64,000 nt of DNA, taken from the NCBI GenBank assembly GCA_000149265.1, contig CH003350.1, forward strand, positions 110,477 through 174,476, in the 5' to 3' direction. Below, in pieces: positions 49,961 to 60,322 of the stretch. A program made the translations under genes and the position numbers. This DNA is from Ciona savignyi (Eukaryota > Chordata > Ascidiacea > Phlebobranchia > Cionidae). The notes under the pieces were generated by a model, which ran no database searches, was not told the origin of the DNA, and saw only the letters and a list, made by a program, of their open reading frames with translations. The first letter of the stretch is position 1. Every line of letters begins with the position of its first letter.

Positions 49961-49999
<39 letters not shown>

Positions 50000-52304
50000 A
50001 TATAATCAGGTACAGACTACGTAATGCTTATACATAATATATTCTATTGACATATAAGCCAACGAAAATGCATCACTTCTCACCTTGGATGACTGGACTT
50101 CTCGCGATTTGCCGTCGTTTGTAATTATCCACGTGATGTCAGCAGAGGGCTTGGAACGTGTGGAGCGACATGTCAAAGTCAGGTTGTTCCCAGATGAGAG
50201 CGTGCTTAGTTTTATGTCGCTTGGTGGCACTAGCGAATAAATCAATACAATATTTAAATAAGTAAAATTCATTGCTGTTAATATATCATATCAGACATCC
50301 TATTAAAACGAACGTGGCGACGAATCTATATGCACTGGGTACATGATCTCTTAAAAAGAAGTTCCGAGGTCGGCAGGTTGGAAATACGAAACCAACCAAT
50401 CGAGGATCCAGGAATCGCTGGTTCAAAAACAGGCCAAACAAAAAGACAAACTCAATCCATTGTTCCCATTGGATAAAAAAATCCTGATAATGCTTGACGT
50501 TTTCGTTTTATACATTAAAAAATTACCTTTAAAAAAATAGTTAAATTACACGAAATCTTACCGAACACCGCCAGTTGCATTGTAACACTCATTTCTTGTG
50601 GAATTTCTGATGATATCGTCTCGTTCGCCATTACAGTGACGTCACAGCGATATGAAGATTCGTCGTTACGGTTCAGTGAATGTATTACCAGCGAGGATCC
50701 GTCATCAGCAAGCTTCACTCGGTTCTGATCAAAGAAAGTTTTAAACTATTTGCACTACAGCCTGAATAAGTTTGTTTCCTTCATTGAGCAGCCTGATTTT
50801 AAAGTTTATGTTTGGCCAAGTCAATGGACTGCGGTAATTTTCAGTTAAATCAAACAAAATCGTGTTATTGCTCAGATTTATTTTTACCATGTATCTTATT
50901 TTGGGGTTTGTATGAAATAGTCATCAAAAGAAAAAATGTAGAAGTACACAGCCTACAAAAGGCCTCCAAGTAAATTTTTATAAAACAATAAATTCTAGCC
51001 AAGTATGTTGTTAAGGTCGCGTTCTGAAACTATCTACGGACGTATAGAACAACACAATAACACACGTAAGGATCATCAACCTACATATCACATGAACGTT
51101 AAGAATATACTTAATTATTTATAACTACGCACACTTCTCCAACTATTTAGGCTTTAAAAACTTAAAATAGATTTGACATCATTAACAAATACGTTAATAG
51201 TGTGAAGTATACATCGTGTCTATGAAGCAAATTTGAACAATTTTGTAAACTTGTCTAAGTCACTCAGACTGATTTTGGAATATAGTATAGGGTCCTTTTT
51301 AGAGGTTGGGTGGCTGTGTTAGGAAATAGTTGCATAAAAACAGCAAACAACATACACTTACATAGTAATTTAAACCCGGTGTGTCCCATCTTGGAGGTTC
51401 GTAATAATATACAACCGACTTTCGACCGTCTTTCATTAATTTGTACCTACAACAAGCAAAAGAAAGTGAATACAAACACGGTCCATTTTGTGTGGTGAGA
51501 ATTTTAAAACGGCAAAATTACCCAAAGGCGATGTTTGTATTAAACCAAACATGTAAAGGCAAGCTTGAAAATCAAACACGTTTCCATAACAAAATTTCAA
51601 ACCCATGTAAGTAATGTTGCTGTTTCCCTTTTGGAATATATTACACTTTTGGTGGTATCGTAAATCATAATTTCAGTCAATAAGGTAAATAACAACTATA
51701 TGAACAGTAAATTTAACAGTAAAAAGTTAGTTATCCATAAAGGATATATACAATATTTAACGCACGACAACTTACCATTTGACTTCTTTAATTACTTTAT
51801 TTATTTCTGTTTCAACTTTACAAGTAAGTTCGGCTTGATGGCCGTATATACCAGTAACATCGTAATCGTATTGGATGTGTAAAAAACCTTCCACTTGAAT
51901 TTCTGCAATTAAATTACCAAATCAACATCAAATTCGGGGTTTAAATACGTCCAGCGGTTATTACATAAAAATAAATTTAGAAGCGAAATAAGGACTGTCT
52001 TAAATTTGTGAACAAGCTAAAGGTTTTTTCTTGGTAGCCTCTTTTAATAGAAAATACTTCTTTAAAGGTTGTATTATAATATCGCATTACTTTAACAGCT
52101 TTTATATTTAATATTAAAACATTATGTTTACGTATATCAAGGATTTGTGCTATTATTTCTAACAAGGTTTGTAGTTCTGCTACGTAAACTGTGTTAGAAA
52201 GATCATAAACAATTATTGAAATCAATTGCCAAATATTTCTTGTTTCACTTACCAACGATACACCACATGAAAAGAAGAGCCCATAGTGTTCTTCTCTGAA
52301 CCAT
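44575..52304 (-). CDS. nectin/CADM-like immunoglobulin-superfamily receptor
   Basis: Fourteen exons, all in phase, 632 residues: 52304-52253 (signal peptide MVQRRTLWALLFMWC), 51902-51776, 51446-51362, 50724-50562, 50229-50084, 48818-48674, 48421-48359, 47952-47781, 46552-46404, 46271-46233, 45945-45790 (TM), 45293-45257, 45201-45144, 45081-44575. Three Ig domains: V-set (AELTCKV...VKWYK...DESSYRCDV), a second (VPPSDIKLS...LTLTCRS...ITWII...TTFTCVVNHP) and a third (PKPTFTWWGEDLG...FFCLVENPVG). A 'VPP' link opens domains 2 and 3 as in CADM/nectin/CRTAM proteins. TM is VVAAIAFGGLLLLFLFAVLI. The long Ser/Asp/Glu-rich tail ends RVQTPV, a class I PDZ-ligand form (T at -2, V at 0). Family placement is by pattern; a kirrel-like identity is possible. 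Cell-adhesion role is inferred from the family. Confidence 0.82.
45487..45708 (+). mobile_element. tRNA-derived SINE, reverse of the other copies
   Basis: In plus orientation it starts with AGCTGGGTGGCTAAGTAAGT (A box-like), then GAAAAGTTGTGGGTCCAAAA (B box-like), then CCTTGCCTGAACCCAGTGG and ends TTCGGTAACCCGACGTTGGG. It lies in the intron between IgSF exons 45293-45257 and 45945-45790. Confidence 0.65.
49482..49994 (+). mobile_element. retroposed repeat with poly-T start, poly-A end and TSD
   Basis: About 18 T at 49482-49499, a GC-richer body, and about 29 A ending at 49994. The flanks ATTGAATAT (just before the T run) and TTGAATAT (just after the A run) look like a target-site duplication. 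The body holds a tandem pair of a roughly 115-bp block with GCAAGCATCTCTCCACAGCG and TGCAAGCCACGTAGGGAGGG. A 144-codon frame on the minus strand has no recognisable domain. In the intron between IgSF exons 48818-48674 and 50229-50084. Confidence 0.65.
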
Positions 52305-54764
52305 TGTATTCCGATAAATCCAAATTTTCCTATGTATATGAACGATATTTTTCTAAATTTCTAGGTCAAAAGTTGTAATTTAAATTATGTAAGGAATAAA
52401 ATAATCACGAGCATGATTAAAAATATATTACATTCCCACGATCTCATTGACTTAATTTGTTGCTAATTATCTTCGTTTTGTCTGAAATAAGTTCTAACTC
52501 TCTATTAAACCAGTGCCAACGGCGAAGCTTTATGAGATATCTGTCTCTCACGTTTCGCTTGTGGTTTCATCTTCTTCGTAAATCACCTTTTGGAATGTGC
52601 TTGTGTAAGACAAGATAGGCCAAGTACAAGTGGAATCAAATACTTGACTGATATTAAAATGTAGGACTCTCTTTCTTAGCCGTTAACACAAACGCTGTTC
52701 ACGTTACGTATATGCCACCAATTCATTCATCTTATGCTTTTTACAATTCCATTTTGTTCGGTATACAAACATGATAAAGGCCTACCTACAAGTTGTAATA
52801 AGCAGGCCTACATTACAAAGTAAACAACTTAACTGTGCGTAGATATATCATAGTATGAATACCATTTATACAAAAAACGTTAGCCTGTTAGACTTCACAA
52901 ATCCCAGTATAATAAAAATCCTGTACTTCTTTATATAGGTACATCTTTGTCCTGCGTCAACGTTAAGCGTTTACTTCATACTGTTAACCCAAGGATGGAT
53001 GGAATACGCAATCGCTTAAGCAAATACAATGGTCTAGCAATGAATAACTAATCTAGGCCGCCACCCAAAACCTATGTAAACAAGCCGGTCTTTTGGTCCG
53101 TTAAAGTGTATTGAAACTTTCTGGTGCATAGCCCTATTTTCTATTCTGCATTCATAACTTCTGCGGAGCTTAACGGGTTTTATATATATTAAACAATAAG
53201 TTTAAGAGGATGTCGAGAGATTATCCATCAGGCAAGAGAACAACGCTGCGCAGATCTCAAGAGACTACATACTAAAACTTGTCATTGTAGGCCACATTTG
53301 ATTTATACACGGTACTTTGGTAAACGGTTTTTAACCGGAACATTTACTTTGGCCCGTATACATTTTTCACAAAGGCGAAGATAGTGTTTCTTCTATTCTA
53401 CAATGGGGTCATTCCATTCTCCACAGACATAATGGATTAATAAGTAATTTAAGAACGACGAAAATTGAACGCGATATTTAATTTCTTTAAAAATTCAAAC
53501 AACATTGTTGACTGACGGAACCGCTCTCAGACAATATACAATTCCTGTCAAAGCAGGCATTAAACAGACGTTATAATATTAACGCACAAGGTAGCTTCTC
53601 TGGTGTGGGTTGGTACTATACTTTACACTTGATAGGGCATAACCTGCATTACGACATATCCTTATGCTGAATGCACTAAATATTCGGATACATGAATTTT
53701 AAATAACCGCTATCTCTCTATAGCACGAAAAGTTGTATTATAACGGCGAAAAAGTGCACCCTGCCAGTCGGTTCCACCTGATGAAATATAAGGTAGCCTA
53801 ATCTATTCCACGCTCTCTAGACCTACTGTTTATAGTGTAACACTCACAATTAGTTTAACAGTAACAAATATCGCAGGGCTACAGCTTTCGTCTAGCAGCG
53901 AAGTGAACTAAACTCATTGTTGTGTGCCCTCCAGGCGTTTAAAGCACTTACAGTGACGTCATAGTGGGATAGATATGCTCGAACGAAAGCGCGAAATCGT
54001 CGGAATAACTTCTACTACTGTAGTCTGATTAGCAGTTACAGTTCGTATCGCTCCGATAAGATTGCTCGCACGCCAAACGCTTATACGATTTCAAATTAGT
54101 AATTAAAACATCTCGTATCGGCTGAATGTCGAGAGAGATAAGATCTATTATTTAAATCCAGACTGACTGGCGTTGTTGTGATTAAGAATGACACGGAATT
54201 TTCACAACACTGACCTCGTTTTTTAACCGCACAAGCACTTGCTCTATCAGTAGTAAGATTATTTAGAGTTTTCGGGATAAAATATACCGTAAAATTGACG
54301 ATATTTTTACCGCCTAAAATTTTTTTTAACAACTGTTGTGTGAATTACTATTTTCCTTATACTGGAGAAAAGTTTATTCAATAATAGTCGTCCAGAGGTA
54401 AATTTTGATCTTAAATGTAAAAAAAACACATGAAACTCCGTATACAAAATAAACTGAAGTGTATTGCTTTATTATAACGAACTATGTGTTATCAGGACAT
54501 TTAAAAAAAAATCACAAGTTTGATAATTTACGCCATAACCAACACATCCTCGGTAACTGTGGTTTAGAAGAATTGAGAATTTACAGAATGTAACCTGGAA
54601 AATGCAATTTAAACAATAAAACAGTGAAAGAAGCTAAATGTACTAGGCATATGACGATATTACATTGAAAGTTTGGTGAAATTCCAGAATAAATTGCTGT
54701 CCTTTTTAAACATAAATCATATTTCATATTTTACAAAGTGAAAAATAAAGCCTGGGTCGTTGGG
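52305..54764. other. intergenic: upstream of IgSF gene, downstream of CIAPIN1
   Basis: No gene found in 2.46 kb. A palindromic TGACGTCA (full CRE form) sits at 53954-53961, about 1.65 kb upstream of the IgSF start; its use is unknown. A minus-strand open frame at 54096-54332 shows no domain. Confidence 0.5.
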
Positions 54765-57700
54765 TTAAGAATCCGCTGTGAGTTGTCTACTGGACAAACT
54801 GATTTTCTCGCCCGGTTTAAATGCTGGCATGCCTAAATACGGACAACTTGCGCAACGGAATGCATCGCCCAGATAACACTGCAAAAAAATAAGGCCATTA
54901 TTACCAATATATCACTGGACACGTAAAATATATGCTACTGCGTTTTTATCTTACACTGAATTGCACGTTTAGCGAATTACTGTTAACAGAGTTTTTAGAG
55001 ATGTAATCGTCCAATTTTTTACAGAAGTAATCGTCAAATTACCTTACTCCCACCACCGGGTTACCAGAGTTATTGCAGGATGTTGCATATAATCGACACA
55101 TTCATTCAGTAGTAAAACTATTTATATCAGTAGAAGCAGGCTATGTCCTATAATTGCCTTGCCCAATGAAACAACCTTTTAGGCGAAGGTGGTTGTTATC
55201 CCACAAGCTTTCAGCTAAACGCTGACAGCTTAACTGACTGAGCTTCCCGAACAAAGAAAAAATGGCAACACTTACACTTCCACAAGCTGATGTGGCAGCT
55301 TTAGGTTCAGGAGCTTTGCCTGCTTCTAATTCTTCAGCAAGACCGCAAGAGCTGAAACGATGCATAAATATTAATGTTTAGGCATTCACATAATGAGACA
55401 ATTCCTAAACAAAGAAAACATATATTTATGAATTATTTGTGAGGCAAACAGATGAACACTATGACAAGTGATATGGGACTATATGGTTATTCAATTGCAT
55501 TTTCAAAAAAGGAATACATATTTACATTGGGAAAATTGTTAATGCACCAGTTTGTCTTACATCATTTAAAACAAAAAAAGTAAAAATGCCATTGAGTTTG
55601 AGCAATAAACTTCAGTACAAACTATGCAAATTGCACAGTTGTCGTTATGGTGGTTGAGGCAGGTGCTTAAGACCCGGTTTTGAGCAACAAATTATTTATT
55701 TTTGATGAAGTCCAGACCAGGCTATCATTATCACGAAAGAACAAGTAAGTCTTTATTCCTTGATTTTCTTAAATCTATTTTCTGGCCAGCTATTATAATT
55801 GCACCACATATTGGGTGTTACAAACTTTATAATCGTTAAAAAGAAATGCAGCTTACCAGTTTTTACATGCCTTCTTTGGTTTCGTAGCACCAGTACCACA
55901 ATCCGCTTTTAAACTGGAGGCATCTGGAACAATTAGATCTTCTTCTTCCAAAAGGTCATCATCATTGATTAATTCCTAAATATTACAAACTGTGTTAAAT
56001 AAAAAGGTTATACAAGCAAAAAACATATATTTAGGCAAGACTTTAAATGTCACAAAAAATAGAATGTTAGGAAAAAAACGTAATTATTCAGTACCGGTAG
56101 TCAATAAACACTTTACAAAATCTCCCAGAAATTTTGACAGAAAAATTGGTCTTTTAGTAAATTATACATAAAAATTTAACAGTAATCAAATAAAACTCAG
56201 ACTAGCTTAATCACAACTCTTACCACATCATCATCATTCATGTCCATTGCTGACAGATTCCAAACTTTCTTTGCATTGTCATCTTCAGATTTCATTTTTC
56301 CAAACGAAAGCTTGGAAGAGGAGCCAACTTCAAATGAGGGCTTCTCCGCAGTAAGAATATGTGCCTGAGCATCGCCAGTGTTCGATTCTGTTGGTCCAGC
56401 CTGTTATGATGAAATTTGTTGAAAAATTGACCACAAATTAAGTTTAGGTTTAATATTTTTAAGTTATGGACAAATTTGCTAAAAGAATGATTTTAACTCT
56501 TTCTGTCCCAACTCGCCATATATCGCGAGTTGGTGGGAAAACATGGTATCCCGCGTTGCACATAAATGGGTGCAAATCTAAAAAACGATTTCTCCGCAAT
56601 GCGTAATGGTAGAGACCTCAGCTATGGCTCATTCGATCAAGGAAACCCTATATTTTATTCTCTGTAATTTTCGTGGAGAAATATTAAAAATGCGAGGAGT
56701 GATAGCCTTTCTTTTTCAAGGCTTCGCCTCTTATTTCTATCGATTTTACACAAATTTACAAGTGACTAACTCAGTCAATAGGAGTCGCGTTAACCTGAGG
56801 AGAAGCTCTTTTTGTCAAGCAAGTCTTTCTTTACATTCTCTGTGAATTTCGTGCCGTTGAGATAAAAAGGAGAGGGGGTTCACTAAAGTTTACATAATAT
56901 ATTCTTTTTTGGAGGTAGATTCTAGGTGTGCGGTTTGTTTAAAAGAGGGATAAATTATCTTTCCAACCATACTAAATATTAAATCATAGCATTAATTTGT
57001 GAAAAACTGTGCTAGTTTGAAAATGACCAAAAATTGTAAAAAACACTGCGGGACAGCATGTTTAAATTAATGCATTTGGCCGGGAGTGAAAGAGTTAAAT
57101 ATATTTAAAAAACCTGTCCAATATTGATGAAGCCTGAGAGTTTTAAGGTTGAGGTTGTAGAATCGTCTGAAGAACCTGAAATGAAATTAATGTAAGTTTC
57201 TTATGTATATTTATTTGATATATTTTCAGTACCGTAATCTCACACATTATACATGCAAGATAATTATAATTACCATGTCAATCTTTCAGGTTTGTATTCA
57301 CTATTACCATACAATATTTGTAAACTAAACCTTTACTACCATATATCAAATTTTAATCATTTTTGTTATTGTAGGAAAATAAATCTAGATATAAAAGGTA
57401 TGTTTGCCAGTGTTACTGGATGTACAAGTTAAATTACAGACATCTAACCAAAAATCGTTTAAAATTCTATAAAGTGAGCGTCGTTCTTTATAAATCAAAC
57501 ATATTTGGACAATGTTTTCTGAAAAATACTGACTACTTCAATGTTTTCGCTCAGTTAAGATACACATACTGATTAGCATGACCCAGTGTGCTAATCAAGG
57601 TAGATATTGAAAAGATATTGCTTATGCATAATCTCTTTCCAACCGTGTGCGAGATCATGATGAAAATAAATGTAGGTCTTGCTCGTAAAATCGGTTACTA

Positions 57701-58275
57701 CTGGTAATTTTTAGTGGTACAATGATAAAAATACAACTAGAGGACTTAAAGGGATTCCACACTATAGTGTGAATAATACACCATTGGCTAATATTATTTT
57801 TTTTTAAAGTCTAATGAATGGAATATATATTGTAACGATTACTTTTAATATAGATTTTTCCCTTTGGTTTCATTCTTTTGGCAACCTCCGCAAAAACGTC
57901 ACCAGAGTAACTTTTATCGCTAGGGAATAAGCCAAACAGAGCTACGTCATATTTTGAGCTTGTATGGCCGCCTGAAAATATTAGGATTATTCTTAACAAG
58001 TTAAAATAGAGAAACCAAGTTTCTTGAATCTGTACACTGAAATTTATGTTTTAAAAAGAGCAACAAAAACACAAGACCCAAAAATGATAAAAATAAACTA
58101 GCAATAAGGCTTAAAATGCTTTACCAATACTGAGTCGTTGTGAATTTTCAAGTTGAACGGTTCCTGTGGAGTTGTGAGTTTTTATAGTATTTAATGCCGA
58201 TAACATTTTATCTTCGCCTGGTTGAGTGCTCCAGACAATTAATACATTGTCCCCTTCTTTAATAAACTTCTCCAT
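54765..58275 (-). CDS. CIAPIN1: anamorsin (cytosolic Fe-S cluster assembly factor)
   Basis: Seven exons, all in phase, 275 residues: 58275-58125, 57971-57843, 57175-57114, 56400-56224, 55975-55857, 55351-55276, 54878-54765. The N-terminal methyltransferase-like fold shows [13 protein letters not shown] and [13 protein letters not shown]. The linker has KLSGFINIG and [12 protein letters not shown]. The C-terminal Fe-S parts are [20 protein letters not shown] (site A, four Cys across the exon 5/6 joint) and [20 protein letters not shown] (twin CX2C, site B), then [11 protein letters not shown], all hallmark residues of the family (yeast Dre2). Known role: electron transfer with NDOR1/Tah18 in early cytosolic Fe-S assembly, partly in the mitochondrial intermembrane space. 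Shorter than the human protein (about 310) by linker losses. Head to head with COA6, starts 537 bp apart. Confidence 0.95.
55040..55253 (-). mobile_element. tRNA-derived SINE
   Basis: ACCACCGGGTTACCAGAGTT at one end and, in reverse, GGAAGCTCAGTCAGTTAAGC (A box-like) at the other. In the last intron of CIAPIN1, close to exon 55351-55276. Confidence 0.6.
56493..57098. mobile_element. piggyBac-like non-autonomous element with TTAA ends
   Basis: Left end TTAACTCTTTCTGTCCC at 56493; right end, in reverse, TTAACTCTTTCACTCCC ending at 57098. The TTAA at each border and the CTCTTTC terminal repeat are the piggyBac style. Just inside the left end AACTCGC-catatatc-GCGAGTT forms a hairpin. No transposase frame. 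In CIAPIN1 intron 3. Confidence 0.65.
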
Positions 58276-58812
58276 AACGAAAAACGATCGGTAAAATATG
58301 TCAATTCGCACAGACACCAAAAGAACCTAACAAAACTTCACTAAACAGATTTGCTTTGTCACAAACAATTTAATGACTCAGTAAAAATAAAATTATCCAA
58401 GTATGACCAAAACATAAAAATCGGTGAAATAAATATAAATGGGGATCATGTACGTGACCAAATAAATGTATTCCCTTTTTCTTTAAAATAAAAACAAAGT
58501 ATTAAAATCGAACCCGTATTCCGTAGTTACATAAATCATCAAATATTTTAGGAATATAATCTCATAGAATACTTACAGAAAATAACCCACTATTTTGTCA
58601 TTTTCATTGAACAAAAATCCAGAGCAAAATCGTGAGGCCTATATAACACACTTTGCTTTAATTTATTTATTTGAATTGTTAATATTGCAACACATTGTCT
58701 AGTCCCGTTCCTTATCATTAGTTTTTTTCTATTTTTCGATTCCCTACATAATCCCGTAAGATAGCAAAAACAACCACCATTGTTCGGTCTGCGCTATCTC
58801 TTTTGGTTTGGA
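58276..58812. promoter_or_regulatory. divergent promoter region CIAPIN1 / COA6-WDR54
   Basis: 537 bp between two start codons facing away from each other. AT-rich, no CpG-rich core or clear TATA box. By position it must hold the promoter elements of both units; the exact sites cannot be read. Confidence 0.5.
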
Positions 58813-59070
58813 ATGGAGAAACAGTCGTCCTTAGCTCCAAGTGCAAGCAAGCGTAGGGAGTGCTGGAAAGCAAGAGACAAATTTCTCCAGTGTACAACAG
58901 CTTATAAATCTGAGGAAGACCAGACAAAACACTGTGCCAATTTTAAATCTGCCTTCGAAAACGCGTGTCCGAAAGTTTGGGTGAAGCACTTTGTTCGGCA
59001 ACAAAGTTGGAAGGACTACAAAGAAGACGTCTTACAACAAAAAGCAAGTCAGCAAAGCACCAGCAGCTAA
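58813..59070 (+). CDS. COA6: cytochrome c oxidase assembly factor 6 homologue
   Basis: Single exon, 85 residues from MEKQSSLAPS. The CHCH-type core is CWKARDKFLQC (CX9C) and CANFKSAFENAC (CX10C), the unequal pair that marks COA6, then WVKHFVRQQSWKDYK. Known role: copper delivery to COX2 in the mitochondrial intermembrane space, imported by the Mia40 relay. An upstream in-frame ATG at 58780 would add 11 residues, but the later start fits the family. The stop TAA (59068-59070) lies 2 bp before the WDR54 start. Confidence 0.92.
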   Translation: MEKQSSLAPSASKRRECWKARDKFLQCTTAYKSEEDQTKHCANFKSAFENACPKVWVKHFVRQQSWKDYKEDVLQQKASQQSTSS

Positions 59071-59072
59071 AT

Positions 59073-60080
59073 ATGTACGAAAAAATTAAGACGCACTCGT
59101 TGCCCGAAAGTGCGTCAAGTCTGTACAATAACTTGGACGTAAAATATGAAGAAGATAACGACTCAGCAGTTTCTGGCTACAAAACAATGTCATTATTATC
59201 AGTACACAACACAAACGTCAATTTGCTAAGTTTCCAAAGTGGCTCAACTGTACATTCCCTCATTTCCACCGATGACCCAGGTGCAAAAACCAAGAGTAAT
59301 GTGATAACTGCAAAATGGGTCCACCTTAAAGAGACCTTTTTAGTTATTTTAAGTCACAAAGGTCTTGTAATTTTCGATTCTGATGGCCAATTGATGATGT
59401 ATTCTATGTCAAATAAAGATATTGATGAAACTAGCTCATTCACCAGTATTAGTTCTGTAAAATCAGAGTACACTTGTGTTGGTACAAGCAGTGGCAAAGT
59501 TCTTGTTCTTATGCCTAGCAAAAACACATTTACGATAAAAACGACACTGAAAGATCACTTGCTCCCAGTTATGTGTTTATCTGCATTAACCGATTCATCA
59601 CCGGGTAGTGTTGATTTTGTTACTGCGGATGATGGTGGCACAATATTTTGTTACAAGAGTGGTCACACCTTTAAATTAATGGGCCATATAGCTGGCAGTG
59701 GTGTTGCTTGCACATCAATAAAGCTTCTGCCAAATTGCATGATTATCGCAGGTTACATTACTGGCCAGATTCGTATATTTGATTCCAAATCATATGAGCT
59801 GCTAGCTGATATAGCTGCACATGTCCGTGCTGTTTCAAGCTTAGATGCAACTACGAAAGCCGAGAAATCTTGCTTTTATGTTATATCTGGAAGTGAAGAC
59901 AGCTTTTTAAGGGTATGGAAAGTTTCTGGGATTGATACAATTCAAGTGACCCATGAGTGGTGTACGTCAATAAGAGACACTCAAATCTGTGGCAGCCGAT
60001 TTTGTGATGAATCTGGTCATGGATTTGTTGCTTCTGGCTACGATTCCAAAGAAATCTGGCAGTTTTCACGGATATATTAA
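59073..60080 (+). CDS. WDR54: WD repeat-containing protein 54
   Basis: Single exon, 335 residues from MYEKIKTHSLP. It keeps LYNNLDV near the N terminus, FLVILSHKGLVIFDSDG, YTCVGTSSGKVLV, SVDFVTADDGGTIFCYKSG, IIAGYITGQIRIFDSKS, AHVRAVSSLD, VISGSEDSFLRVWKVS and the C-terminal DTQICGSRFCDESGHGF... ASGYDSKEI(W)QFS, in the order of vertebrate WDR54. Beta-propeller protein, cellular role little known. Intronless and 2 bp after COA6, so it is probably the second gene of an operon; the frame is open back to 58965 inside COA6, but the ATG at 59073 matches the family start. Confidence 0.93.
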   Translation: MYEKIKTHSLPESASSLYNNLDVKYEEDNDSAVSGYKTMSLLSVHNTNVNLLSFQSGSTVHSLISTDDPGAKTKSNVITAKWVHLKETFLVILSHKGLVIFDSDGQLMMYSMSNKDIDETSSFTSISSVKSEYTCVGTSSGKVLVLMPSKNTFTIKTTLKDHLLPVMCLSALTDSSPGSVDFVTADDGGTIFCYKSGHTFKLMGHIAGSGVACTSIKLLPNCMIIAGYITGQIRIFDSKSYELLADIAAHVRAVSSLDATTKAEKSCFYVISGSEDSFLRVWKVSGIDTIQVTHEWCTSIRDTQICGSRFCDESGHGFVASGYDSKEIWQFSRIY

Positions 60081-60322
60081 CATGAAATGCAGAACAATGT
60101 TGTATTCTTAATGTCTTCGTTGGAACTTGTAGTTTGCGTTATACTGTGCCACTTAAGTCAAAAATTCTGGGCTTGTTAGATGTCATTGTTTGTTTTTTTA
60201 ATTCTTAGGCTATATTTATAGCAGTATTCCATCATATATTGTGCATGATTTAGTACAAAAAATACCTAATAATTAGTAGTGAATATTATATTAAAGGTGA
60301 AATGAAATAGGTTGTAACAGAT
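60081..60322. other. short intergenic region WDR54 - kinase
   Basis: 242 bp. It ends in GGTTGTAACAG just 2 bp before the kinase ATG, a good 3' splice site that could accept a spliced leader by trans-splicing, as many Ciona genes do. This is inference. Confidence 0.4.
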
